A stretch of 56,548 bases of DNA from Neobacillus dielmonensis (GCF_000612665.1 NZ_HG942039.1:1-56548); one strand, 5' to 3'. Positions 36,350 to 43,515 are shown, counted from the stretch's first letter. Translations and numbers: made by a program. The notes: generated by a model not told the origin, from the letters alone.

Positions 36350-36859
36350 TTAATCGCAGATTCCTAAGTCTACATCGGCAATACATTGGATAGCACAGAA
36401 ACAGCTCAAGTCAACTGTTACACAATCATCAGATGCCTCGAAATCAGTTACCTCACAAACCTTTGAAAGGTTAATGCAGCACTTATCGCCGCCTACCAAG
36501 TTAATTGGCATAAAGTGTCCAGCAGAATCCGTTGTGCCAGGGATTAAAACACGAAGTGTAGCGCAGCAGTTATCAAATACATCTTCAACTCGGAAATAGA
36601 TGGATACACAAGAACTGATGCCCTCTTCGTGGAAGAATGCATGAAACGGTGAACCATCGGCTGCTTTTAACACGAATACGCGTGTATCCGGTGTTGTTTT
36701 AGTTGGAGAAACAAGATTACCAAGCGGCTCGTTGAAACAGCTGGTACATGGCTGGCATTCTTCTTCGACAGCTGCATTTTGTATATCTAGGATTGCACGT
36801 ACTACTTCGCACACACAATTTCCGCCGTGAAAGTCGTCACGATGTTTTCCACAACCCAT
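36350..36859 (-). CDS. CotY/CotZ/ExsY-family spore crust protein
   Basis: A 169-aa cysteine-rich structural protein (17 Cys by count), expected to self-assemble into the disulfide-linked outer spore layer. It begins MGCGKHRDDFHGGNCVCEVV, the family signature, and ends in SCFCAIQCIADVDLGIC. It could be either CotY or CotZ; only one copy is present here, whereas B. subtilis has both. The ribosome site GGAGG lies just upstream, and a perfect inverted repeat is found at 36881. Mother-cell (SigK) expression is expected, though no convincing SigK promoter was found. Confidence 0.9.
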   Translation of the reverse strand: MGCGKHRDDFHGGNCVCEVVRAILDIQNAAVEEECQPCTSCFNEPLGNLVSPTKTTPDTRVFVLKAADGSPFHAFFHEEGISSCVSIYFRVEDVFDNCCATLRVLIPGTTDSAGHFMPINLVGGDKCCINLSKVCEVTDFEASDDCVTVDLSCFCAIQCIADVDLGICD

Positions 36860-36880
36860 TTGTTTTTTCCTCCTTAACCC

Positions 36881-36899
36881 GTAATGTATCTTACATTAC
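36881..36899. promoter_or_regulatory. Perfect inverted repeat upstream of the cotY/Z gene
   Basis: GTAATGTA-TCT-TACATTAC lies 22 bases upstream of the start codon, in the 5' leader or promoter. It could be an operator or an mRNA hairpin next to the ribosome site. Confidence 0.5.
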
Positions 36900-36999
36900 T
36901 AACATATTTCGCTAAGCCCTTATGGGTTACGGACAATTGCCTTTTTTAATAAAATTAGGCGGGTTCTATACATTAGGCAAAAAAAGGGGACATGGCACA

Positions 37000-37356
37000 A
37001 TGGAGATAAGCATATTAAATTTGTTAATTTTATCTCTCGCAAGTTTTCGGCTTACAAGATTGGTGGTTTATGATAAAATCACCGAATTTATTCGTGCTCC
37101 GTTTTTTGATGAAATCGAAGAGGAAAATGAAGAAGGTGAAAGGGAAATTTTTTATATACCCAAAAAAGTAGGTATCCAACATTTTTTTGGGGAACTGTTG
37201 AGCTGTTATTGGTGTACTGGAATATGGACGACTGGAGCCATAATCTTTTTTCACTATCAATTTCCAAGCTGGTCAGGGCCTGTTATCTTGATTTTGGCTG
37301 TTGCGGGCATGGCTGCGATTTTAGAAACCATTGTCCAGCGTTTTCTTGAAAATTGA
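37000..37356 (+). CDS. yjcA: YjcA, DUF1360 sporulation membrane protein
   Basis: A 118-aa membrane protein with an N-terminal helix (about 4-22). A polar region with an acidic insert (EEENEEGER) and two C-terminal helices (about 76-92 and 95-112) follow. SCYWCTGIW and the RLTRLVVYDKI segment are hallmarks of DUF1360 (B. subtilis YjcA, a sporulation gene). Start: ATG 37000 (MEISILNLL) with AGGGGA nine bases upstream; the frame is open to 36922 without a ribosome site. Divergent from the cotY/Z gene. Confidence 0.8.
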   Translation: MEISILNLLILSLASFRLTRLVVYDKITEFIRAPFFDEIEEENEEGEREIFYIPKKVGIQHFFGELLSCYWCTGIWTTGAIIFFHYQFPSWSGPVILILAVAGMAAILETIVQRFLEN

Positions 37357-37436
37357 GGGTGTTTGCTGAGACAAGACTGGCTCTTCTCTCATATTCTAAG
37401 TAGTAGCTATAGAATTTTTATTTGGAAGGAGAGAAG

Positions 37437-37541
37437 ATGATGACAAGAAATCAAAGGAAGTTGTCATCTACACAGGTGAGGCAAACAGCTAAACCAACAA
37501 AGAAAAAAGGGTGCGGCTGCAGTAAAAAGAGAAAAAGATAG
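37437..37541 (+). CDS. Small basic protein with GCGCS motif (34 aa)
   Basis: ATG 37437 (or 37440) with AAGGAGAG directly upstream opens a 34-residue frame: MMTRNQRKLS..., ending KKKGCGCSKKRKR. It is very basic, carries two cysteines, and has no membrane helix. A strong terminator follows seven bases after the stop, so it is a complete transcription unit. It lies among sporulation genes. Family unknown; a spore-associated or metal/nucleic-acid-binding peptide is conceivable. Confidence 0.6.
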   Translation: MMTRNQRKLSSTQVRQTAKPTKKKGCGCSKKRKR

Positions 37542-37548
37542 GTCACGA

Positions 37549-37578
37549 AACTGCTGGACACACCAGCAGTTTTTTTAT
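37549..37578 (+). terminator. Terminator after the 34-aa gene
   Basis: AACTGCTGG and CCAGCAGTT form a perfect 9-bp stem with loop ACACA, followed by T7. Confidence 0.92.
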
Positions 37579-37670
37579 TCTCTCCGGGCTTGCTAACTCA
37601 TAATTTGCATCAAATCAGAAAAAACTACACTTAGTTAATAAATGAAAATACATAAAGGGATGAAAAAGAC

Positions 37671-38138
37671 ATGTACTGGATTCGTATTATTATGGCACTG
37701 TTTGTTTTAGTCTGCCTTACATCGTGTGCCGAGAAACAGCAAATGAAGGACAGTCAATTGGCACTGATAAAGGCCACTGATCCGAAGCCCGTTGTCACCG
37801 ACGGAAAAAAAGGAAGTGAACAGGCAGAAGATATAAAACATGATGTTAGCTCGTTTCCCGAGATTTATGATGTCGCAGTGGTCAAAGGGAAAAACGGGGC
37901 TCTAGTTGTTTATAAAGTCAAACATATGCAGCGGTTTAACATGAAAAAAATTGAAAGTAAAGTTACCAAAAAACTTGAGGGGAAGTACCCGAAGGAGAAA
38001 TTTACAGTTTCAAGTGATTATAAAATATTTCTTGAAGTTGTCAGGTTGAATGAAAAAATGCGTGCGGGGACCATTTCGAATCAAAACGCAGATAAACGAT
38101 TCAAGGAAATTGTAAAAATGACCGAAGACATGAAATAG
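37671..38138 (+). CDS. YhcN/YlaJ-type sporulation lipoprotein
   Basis: A 155-aa precursor with a lipoprotein signal peptide (lipobox LTSC, C19). The mature part has a fold with VVYKVKHMQRFNMKKIESKV, resembling the YhcN/YlaJ spore lipoprotein family. The gene lies 15 bases upstream of spoVAC and is followed by spoVAD and spoVAEb. This is the order of spoVA2-type operons, in which a YhcN/YlaJ lipoprotein precedes these genes. It is likely made in the forespore and placed on the inner spore membrane. Confidence 0.75.
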   Translation: MYWIRIIMALFVLVCLTSCAEKQQMKDSQLALIKATDPKPVVTDGKKGSEQAEDIKHDVSSFPEIYDVAVVKGKNGALVVYKVKHMQRFNMKKIESKVTKKLEGKYPKEKFTVSSDYKIFLEVVRLNEKMRAGTISNQNADKRFKEIVKMTEDMK

Positions 38139-38153
38139 AAAGGAAGATTCCAT

Positions 38154-38627
38154 ATGGCGGGTAAAAAAAACACCACTCCTGAACAGCAGCAATATCAACA
38201 ACTCCAGCAAAAACACGAGAAAAAAAGACCAGTATTGAAAAACTGCATTAAGGCCTTTTTTATAGGTGGGTTGATTTGCACAATTGGACAGGCGATTAGT
38301 TATTTTTATATATATTTCTTTAATTTCACAGAACAAAGTGTTGGAAATCCAACTGTTGCCACGATGGTTTTTCTTTCCATGCTGCTTACCGGCTTTGGGG
38401 TATATGACCGGCTTGGCCAGTTTGCCGGGGCAGGAAGTGCAGTTCCTGTTACTGGCTTTGGAAATGCAGTGATTTCTGCAGCCATTGAGCATCGAACAGA
38501 AGGGTTCGTACTCGGTGTTGGGGGTAATATGTTTAAACTTGCGGGTTCTGTCCTCCTTTTTGGGGTATTTGCAGCCTTTGTGGTTGCACTCATTAAAACG
38601 CTGCTTGGTATATGGGGGGGAATATAA
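38154..38627 (+). CDS. spoVAC: Stage V sporulation protein AC
   Basis: Integral membrane subunit of the dipicolinic-acid channel of the spore inner membrane. The 157-aa protein has a polar N-terminus, about four helices and the family loop FAGAGSAVPVTGFGNAV. It is directly adjacent to spoVAD (stop next to TTG start). The operon lacks spoVAA, AB and AF, unlike the canonical hexacistronic operon, so this is a second, spoVA2-type set. Confidence 0.93.
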   Translation: MAGKKNTTPEQQQYQQLQQKHEKKRPVLKNCIKAFFIGGLICTIGQAISYFYIYFFNFTEQSVGNPTVATMVFLSMLLTGFGVYDRLGQFAGAGSAVPVTGFGNAVISAAIEHRTEGFVLGVGGNMFKLAGSVLLFGVFAAFVVALIKTLLGIWGGI

Positions 38628-39644
38628 TTGTTAAAGGGACAGCAGTCTTGGGTTTTTACTAACCGTCCGATGATTACCTCGACGGGTGTAACGGGTGGAC
38701 CGTTTGAAGCGAATGGAAACCTAGCAGAGGATTTTGATCGCTTATACGAGGATTTATGGCTTGAACAGGATTCATATGAGAAGGCCCAAAGGGTATTGTT
38801 AGAGGATGCTATTGATATCGCTTTAAAAAAGGCAAATCTAAACAAGGAACAGATTGATTTTTTATTTGCAGGTGACTTAATTAATCAGATTACTCCGTCA
38901 AGCTTTGCCGCAAGAACGGCCCAGATCCCATACTTTGGTTTATTCGGAGCCTGCTCCACCTCTATGGAGGGGCTGGCATTAGCCTCTTTTGTTATAAATA
39001 ACCAAGGGGCTAAGAAGGTACTCACAGGTGCTTCGAGCCATAATGCGGCAACTGAAAAGCAGTTTCGTTATCCGACAGAGTATGGAGGCCAAAAACCGCC
39101 TACCGCACAATGGACGGTTACCGGTGCAGGTGTGGCGCTGGTTCAAGAGAATCAGCCTGGACAGAAAAATCCGGTGATAACATCAGCAACGATCGGGAAA
39201 GTGGTGGATATGGGGTTGTCTGACCCGTTTAATATGGGAGGTGCGATGGCTCCGGCTGCAGCTGACACCATAACTGCTCATTTCCGTGATTTGGAGATAG
39301 ACCCGTCCCATTATGACCTAATTATAACTGGTGATTTGGGCAGGATTGGCCACGATACCTTAGCAGAATTATTGAAAAAAAGTGGTTTGAATATCCAGAA
39401 AGGACAACTAGCAGATTGTGGGTTATTAATTTATAAGGAAGATCAGCCTGTACAAGCTGGTGCGAGTGGAGCGGGCTGCTCAGCCACAGTACTTTACGGG
39501 CATTTGCTCAATCAGTTGAAACAAGGTAAGTATAAACGGATTTTACTAGCAGCAACAGGGGCATTGTTATCTCCCCTTAGTTTTCAGCAAAAAGAGTCGA
39601 TTCCCTGCATTGCCCATGCGGTTGCTATTGAAATGAATAATTAA
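38628..39644 (+). CDS. spoVAD: Stage V sporulation protein AD
   Basis: DPA-binding component of the SpoVA channel, with a thiolase/ketoacyl-synthase-like fold. The 338-aa protein begins LKGQQSWVFTNRPMI and contains GACSTSMEGLALAS at the former active-site loop, followed by SSHNAATEKQFRYPTEYGGQ. Start: TTG 38628, directly after the spoVAC stop, so translation is probably coupled. A G-rich ribosome site lies in the end of spoVAC. Confidence 0.95.
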   Translation: MLKGQQSWVFTNRPMITSTGVTGGPFEANGNLAEDFDRLYEDLWLEQDSYEKAQRVLLEDAIDIALKKANLNKEQIDFLFAGDLINQITPSSFAARTAQIPYFGLFGACSTSMEGLALASFVINNQGAKKVLTGASSHNAATEKQFRYPTEYGGQKPPTAQWTVTGAGVALVQENQPGQKNPVITSATIGKVVDMGLSDPFNMGGAMAPAAADTITAHFRDLEIDPSHYDLIITGDLGRIGHDTLAELLKKSGLNIQKGQLADCGLLIYKEDQPVQAGASGAGCSATVLYGHLLNQLKQGKYKRILLAATGALLSPLSFQQKESIPCIAHAVAIEMNN

Positions 39645-39658
39645 CAGGAGGGACAATT

Positions 39659-40015
39659 ATGTTAGCAATGTTTTTTTGGGCTTTTGTCATTGGTGGACTT
39701 ATTTGTGTAATTGGACAGCTTTTATTCGATGTAGCCAAGTTGACTCCTGGGCACACTTTAAGCTTGTTAGTGGTCATTGGCGCTGTTCTGGCAGGTTTTG
39801 GCCTCTATGAGCCGCTAATTAATTTTGCGGGAGCCGGCGCATCTATTCCCATTACAAGCTTTGGCAATTCGTTAGTAAATGGTGCACTTCAGGATGCCAA
39901 TAATCATGGACTGATTGGCGTTTTAACGGGGATGTTCCAGGTCACAAGTTCGGGGGTTTCAGCAGCGATTATTTTCGGATTTATCGGAGCTTTAGTCTTT
40001 AAGCCTAAAGGATAA
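39659..40015 (+). CDS. spoVAE: Stage V sporulation protein AE (SpoVAEb type)
   Basis: A 118-aa membrane protein with about four helices and the conserved NFAGAGASIPITSFGNSLVNG loop shared with SpoVAC. The short form corresponds to SpoVAEb. It follows spoVAD after 14 bases with AGGAGGG as ribosome site. Last gene of the lipoprotein-spoVAC-AD-AEb operon. Confidence 0.93.
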   Translation: MLAMFFWAFVIGGLICVIGQLLFDVAKLTPGHTLSLLVVIGAVLAGFGLYEPLINFAGAGASIPITSFGNSLVNGALQDANNHGLIGVLTGMFQVTSSGVSAAIIFGFIGALVFKPKG

Positions 40016-40123
40016 TTTGCTCATTTTTTATTGTATTGCCGTTCATGCTTGATAGTGCCTATACACTTTCTTTACTTGTTTCATATCTTATAGTGAAACT
40101 GGTAAAGCGAGGTGAATTAACTT

Positions 40124-40246
40124 ATGTGCTTTGGCTACGGAGGCTTCGGTGGCTACGGTTATGGCGGATTTGGCGGCGGTTCTACATTCGTGTTAATCGT
40201 AGTATTGTTTATTCTTTTAATCATCGTTGGTGCAAGCTGGTATTAA
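40124..40246 (+). CDS. YjcZ family sporulation protein (40 aa)
   Basis: ATG 40124 with GAGGTGA eight bases upstream encodes a 40-aa peptide. A Gly/Tyr/Phe-rich head ([19 protein letters not shown]) is followed by one membrane helix ([21 protein letters not shown]). This is the unmistakable layout of the YjcZ/YrrI-type sporulation peptide family. It lies in the spore gene block between spoVAE and spoVIF and is too short for most ORF callers. A terminator follows. Confidence 0.88.
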   Translation: MCFGYGGFGGYGYGGFGGGSTFVLIVVLFILLIIVGASWY

Positions 40247-40264
40247 TACTAGCCAAACCATGGA

Positions 40265-40294
40265 GGGGTTGGTCAAAAAATGGCCAGCCCTTTC
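40265..40294 (+). terminator. Terminator after the yjcZ-type gene
   Basis: GGGTTGGTC pairs with GGCCAGCCC (with G-T pairs) over an A-rich loop, followed by TTT. Confidence 0.65.
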
Positions 40295-40356
40295 TATTCA
40301 CCATTTTCTCTGCTCTTCATAAAATAAAGTAGTTTATGAAGGAGTGTGAAAATGAC

Positions 40357-40611
40357 GTGGACAATGGTTTTTTTAAGAACATAGAAAAGAAAACTGGAGT
40401 CAATATGCAGGATATTTTTGAATTAGCCAATTCATTACAGAACGCTAACTTTAGTGACGAGAAAACAGTTCGGGGGGTCATTCGCAAAGTTTCAAAGCTT
40501 GCTCAAAAACCCGTTAGCAAAGACTTAGAGGATCAGATTGTTAGAACCATTATAAAGGATGGAAAGAGCTTAGATTTTAATACCATTTCGAATATGATTA
40601 ATAAAAGATAA
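40357..40611 (+). CDS. spoVIF: Stage VI sporulation protein F
   Basis: An 84-aa regulator of GerE-dependent coat genes in the mother cell. The sequence from GTG 40357, (V)DNGFFKNIEKKTGVNMQDIFELANSLQNA, matches SpoVIF (YjcC). A longer frame from 40336 exists, but its ATG precedes the AAGGAG ribosome site. The spacing from AAGGAG to GTG 40357 is about 13 bases, somewhat long. Next to the spoVA2 and coat genes; followed by a strong terminator. Confidence 0.88.
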   Translation: MDNGFFKNIEKKTGVNMQDIFELANSLQNANFSDEKTVRGVIRKVSKLAQKPVSKDLEDQIVRTIIKDGKSLDFNTISNMINKR

Positions 40612-40613
40612 GT

Positions 40614-40651
40614 AAAAAGGCCGTTTTCCTTTACGGAAACAGGCCTTTTTA
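40614..40651. terminator. Terminator after spoVIF
   Basis: AAAAAGGCC...GGCCTTTTT outer stem with an inner TTTCC/GGAAA stem. Symmetric, so probably bidirectional. Confidence 0.88.
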
Positions 40652-40707
40652 CTTGTGAACTGTGCTAAGTTTGTTTTTTTTAAAATCCCCATTAACGTTT
40701 ACTATCA

Positions 40708-41130
40708 TTAAATCTCTTTAATCATTGTTTTATGCGGTATACCGGCATCTAAAAATTCTTCTGAATCCACCTGGTATCCAAGTTTGGCATAAAAAGGAAT
40801 TGCGTGAGTTTGGGCATTTAGTTTTAACTTATGGAGTCCGTTATCTTTGGCGTAAGCTTCAATCTTATTCATAATCGCTTTTCCTGCCCCAATTTTTCGA
40901 GCGTCTTTTAAAACACAAATGCGCTCTACTTTGCCATATCCATCTAAATTGCGGAAACGTCCTGCGGCGAGTGGCACGCCGTTGTCATACATGACAAAAT
41001 GGATAGCTTCCTCTTCATATTGGTCAATCTCCTCTTCAAGCGGAACATTTTGTTCTTCGACAAAAACGGTTTTTCTGATGAAAAAAGCATCTGCAAGCTC
41101 TGTTGAATTTTCTACAATTTTGACTGTCAC
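40708..41130 (-). CDS. yjcF: GNAT acetyltransferase YjcF
   Basis: A 140-aa N-acetyltransferase-fold protein. The acetyl-CoA-binding region reads RICVLKDARKIGAGKAIMNKIE, followed by KLNAQTHAIPFYAKLGYQV and the tail EFLDAGIPHKTM, matching B. subtilis YjcF. The substrate is unknown. It follows yjcG by six bases and is probably in an operon with yjcG (yjcH ends 108 bases upstream of yjcG). Confidence 0.88.
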   Translation of the reverse strand: MTVKIVENSTELADAFFIRKTVFVEEQNVPLEEEIDQYEEEAIHFVMYDNGVPLAAGRFRNLDGYGKVERICVLKDARKIGAGKAIMNKIEAYAKDNGLHKLKLNAQTHAIPFYAKLGYQVDSEEFLDAGIPHKTMIKEI

Positions 41131-41136
41131 AATTCA

Positions 41137-41649
41137 TTATTCCTTTCCAAGACGAAATGTTTCGAATACTGTCCAAGATTCGTTTTCTAATTGGTATAGC
41201 AGGTGATAGCGGTCGATTGTTTCTTCATGGTCAAATTTTGTCATCCGAAGTGAACCATAAACATCAGAATGTTCATCATTTGAAAGTTTTTGGCCAATAG
41301 TGATATGTGGAACAAAAGCATAGTCCGGGTTTTGACTAGAAAACTCATGATTGATTAGTTTCTCTAAGTTGTTAAGTTCACTCGTTGGCTCTACTTTAAA
41401 ATAAATCACATTATTCACAGGGTAAAAAGAACTGACTTTTGAAGTTTTTAATAAAAATGGACTGGTGTCTTGGGCGATTTTCCGAAGTTTATCAGCAAAT
41501 ATATTAGCTTCCTCCTCCGTAGCTTCAAAAGCGCTTTTTAAGGTAAGGTGGGGAGGGATTAGCGAGTAGTGCGGGTCATAGCGCTTACGATAGGAATTAG
41601 CTATATCCTGAAGCTTTTTTGACGGGAAAATCACAACTCCAAATTTCAT
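41137..41649 (-). CDS. yjcG: 2H phosphoesterase-family protein YjcG
   Basis: A 170-aa protein of the 2'-5' RNA ligase / 2H phosphoesterase superfamily. Its two HxTx motifs are HLTLKSAF (about residue 33) and HITIGQKLS (about 118). It begins [20 protein letters not shown], the YjcG signature. Start: ATG 41649 with GGAGGTAA seven bases upstream; the frame extends 18 codons further without a ribosome site. The physiological substrate is unknown. Confidence 0.9.
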   Translation of the reverse strand: MKFGVVIFPSKKLQDIANSYRKRYDPHYSLIPPHLTLKSAFEATEEEANIFADKLRKIAQDTSPFLLKTSKVSSFYPVNNVIYFKVEPTSELNNLEKLINHEFSSQNPDYAFVPHITIGQKLSNDEHSDVYGSLRMTKFDHEETIDRYHLLYQLENESWTVFETFRLGKE

Positions 41650-41757
41650 AGGGTTACCTCCGTATTGTTTAGCTTTTGGTATTAACAATCCTCGACAAGA
41701 CAATAGACAGTTTTCATATTATTATATCAAATTTTCTCAATTGATGAAATTATCAGC

Positions 41758-42486
41758 TTAGTTTTGGAATGCTCTTTTTATGGCACGTCTCAAATCTGGC
41801 TGCCAATAAGTCCAGGTGTGATCACCAGGAAATTCCTCATAAAAATAAGTAAAAGGCTTGGTTGCCAGGATTTTGGATAGCTCCCGGTTTGGCGTTAAGA
41901 AATCACTTGTTCCTCCATTTCCCATAGGTACCTTCGTTTCTAGAGTGCCAACCACATGATAAATTTCCAATCCAAGATTTTTCAAAAAGTTAGCGGCTAA
42001 CTGTATAATAGTATGATTGACATAGGGGGATTGCATTATCACTTTCCCAAACGTGTTTGGGTACTGGAGAGTGGCCATGAACGAAACAGTTGCTGCCAAG
42101 GAGTCTCCAATCAGCGCTCTGGTAGAACCTATTTGATAGGTAGGATACTCACCATCTAAAAAGGGAACTAATTCATGGGCAAGAAACCTAATATATTTCT
42201 GATTTGAGGCACCACTTGGATGATATTTTTTTCGGCGTTCTTCCACATCTTTATAGGGTACCCCAACAATAATTAAATTTTCTATTTCATTGTTAAAAAG
42301 GTACTCGTCTGCTATACGTCCAATACGGCCGAGTTGAAAATAGTCAAGGCCATCCTGGGCGATCAATATGGAATATTTATATAATGGAGAATAGTTAGCT
42401 GGCAGGTAAATGAGAAGCTGCAGTTCTTCACTTAATTCATTACTGTGGAAAGATATTTCCTTTAATGAGCCTTTCGGTATTTCCAT
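41758..42486 (-). CDS. yjcH: Putative esterase YjcH (esterase D / IroE-like)
   Basis: A 242-aa alpha/beta hydrolase. The nucleophile elbow is ALIGDSLAATVSF (G-D-S-L-A) and the distal histidine is in FPGDHTWTYWQPDLRRAI. Start: ATG 42486 (MEIPKGSLKEISFHS) with GGGGGAA six bases upstream. No signal peptide, so cytoplasmic. Enterochelin-esterase-like proteins share this layout, but no iron-transport genes are adjacent and the substrate is open. The yjcF-G-H order matches B. subtilis. Confidence 0.85.
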   Translation of the reverse strand: MEIPKGSLKEISFHSNELSEELQLLIYLPANYSPLYKYSILIAQDGLDYFQLGRIGRIADEYLFNNEIENLIIVGVPYKDVEERRKKYHPSGASNQKYIRFLAHELVPFLDGEYPTYQIGSTRALIGDSLAATVSFMATLQYPNTFGKVIMQSPYVNHTIIQLAANFLKNLGLEIYHVVGTLETKVPMGNGGTSDFLTPNRELSKILATKPFTYFYEEFPGDHTWTYWQPDLRRAIKRAFQN

Positions 42487-42577
42487 TTGAATTCCCCCTA
42501 TAATGACCAACTACAAGTGCATTTTAACATATTGAATATAGGAGTTGCGAATAGGACGGTCGGTAGAGGGGAGGAGT

Positions 42578-42802
42578 TCAGTGGAGGTATCGCCGCTTCG
42601 AGTATTGCTCAGGCATAATGGCTAAAATATTCTCGCGTTTAAAAGTCCTTACTTCTTTTCTCAGCAAACAATAAGCTCGGATATATTTATCATTCACTTC
42701 CATAACAATTAGTTTACGTTGGGAAATTTGTTGGTTATCGGCAAGATAAATCATTTCTAACCGTGTATGTTCTGCCATAGACCGTGTAATTAGATTATCC
42801 AT
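42578..42802 (-). CDS. Small WYL-like protein under SOS control
   Basis: A 74-aa protein whose sequence (MIYLADNQQISQRKLIVMEV, YIRAYCLLRKEVRTFKREN) resembles a stand-alone WYL domain, a ligand- or nucleic-acid-sensing fold often linked to DNA damage and phage-defence regulation. It has no HTH. ATG 42802 has AAGGTG about nine bases upstream. A promoter with 18-bp spacing lies at 42835-42864, with one LexA box between its -35 and -10 elements and a second upstream of the -35. It should therefore be repressed by LexA and induced by DNA damage. The family assignment is by pattern and carries some doubt. Confidence 0.7.
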   Translation of the reverse strand: MDNLITRSMAEHTRLEMIYLADNQQISQRKLIVMEVNDKYIRAYCLLRKEVRTFKRENILAIMPEQYSKRRYLH

Positions 42803-42834
42803 ATTGATCGCACCTTTCCTTGTTCTTACTTTTT

Positions 42835-42864
42835 ATTATAGACGAACATTTGTTCTTTATTCAA
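42835..42864 (-). promoter_or_regulatory. Promoter of the WYL-like gene
   Basis: Minus strand TTGAAT (42859-42864) and TATAAT (42835-42840) with 18-bp spacing. Confidence 0.75.
42843..42856. promoter_or_regulatory. LexA (SOS) box 1
   Basis: CGAACATTTGTTCT fits the Bacillus LexA/DinR consensus CGAAC-N4-GTTCG at nine of ten positions and lies inside the promoter spacer. Confidence 0.85.
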
Positions 42865-42872
42865 GATATTTA

Positions 42873-42886
42873 GGAACGTGCGTTCT
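42873..42886. promoter_or_regulatory. LexA (SOS) box 2
   Basis: GGAACGTGCGTTCT keeps GAAC-N4-GTTC and lies 30 bp (centre to centre) upstream of box 1, just beyond the -35 element. Confidence 0.7.
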
Positions 42887-42984
42887 ATTTCCAAAAAAGT
42901 TTTATAAACTAAGAAAAATCATATTGACTTTTTTAGCTTTTTTAATATAATTATATTTGTAGCAAGCAAGTAATAATTTTAAAT

Positions 42985-43057
42985 GATCTGTTAGCTCAGT
43001 TGGGAGAGCATCACCTTGACAGGGTGGGGGTCGGGGGTTCAAGTCCCTCACAGGTCA
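42985..43057 (+). tRNA. tRNA-Val (anticodon GAC)
   Basis: A 73-nt cloverleaf: acceptor GATCTGT/ACAGGTC, D arm GCTCAGTTGGGAGAGC, anticodon stem TCACC/GGTGG with loop TTGACAG (GAC at 34-36), and T arm with GGTTCAAGTCC. CCA is not encoded (A-CTA follows). It is a solitary tRNA followed by a strong terminator. The conserved yjc gene order stops here. Confidence 0.95.
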
Positions 43058-43062
43058 CTAGT

Positions 43063-43100
43063 AAAAAACCTCGATAACCTTTGTGTTGTCGAGGTTTTTT
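43063..43100. terminator. Terminator after tRNA-Val
   Basis: AAAAAACCTCGA pairs with TCGAGGTTTTTT. Confidence 0.9.
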
Positions 43101-43249
43101 ATTTATAAAATGAAATTTATTGTGAAAGTAATACCCTTGATTGGTGGCAATATGGAGGCAAATTCTAAAGTTAAAATCATGCCCCAATTCCCTTATATAC
43201 AGAAATAAAGTCTATCATAGCCCTACTGAGAAGGGCTATTTTTAAAGTA

Positions 43250-43327
43250 GGCTCTGTTAAACGATAATGTTGATTTTATTAACTCTGTTGATTGGAGCGG
43301 TAATCAACAGCCAAATTTAACAGAGCC
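43250..43327 (+). repeat. 78-bp interspersed repeat (minimal form)
   Basis: GGCTCTGTTAA and TTAACAGAGCC are perfect inverted ends, with TTGATTGGAGCGG and TAATCAACAGCC inside. It is the short version of the 372-bp element at 26595 and a relative of the one at 12272. Confidence 0.85.
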
Positions 43328-43419
43328 TTAATTTAAACAGTTTTTTCTTTAAGTCCAGTATTAGATATAACTTTATTCATATTGAAAATGGAAAAAAATG
43401 TGTGTTACTATTATTTAAA

Positions 43420-43439
43420 TAGTCAAAAATATCTGACTA
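43420..43439. promoter_or_regulatory. Inverted repeat TAGTCA-N8-TGACTA upstream of the formate cluster
   Basis: Perfect 6-bp arms, located just downstream of a possible promoter and 128 bases before the transporter start. A candidate operator for an unidentified regulator. Confidence 0.4.
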
Positions 43440-43494
43440 AATGTTGATTGAACTCTGGATGCAATACGGTTAGATAAAGGAGTGAATGCCTGAC

Positions 43495-43515
43495 GATTGA
43501 TGATTGATGATTGAT
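43495..43515 (+). repeat. Triple tandem 7-bp repeat GATTGAT
   Basis: Three exact copies of GATTGAT in the leader of the formate cluster, about 50 bases upstream of the first start codon. Short enough to vary by slippage. Confidence 0.8.

Noticed and set aside
43101..43250. Prophage remnant or integrase end next to tRNA-Val
   Set aside because: No recognisable integrase residues in any frame and no duplicated tRNA 3' end within the window.
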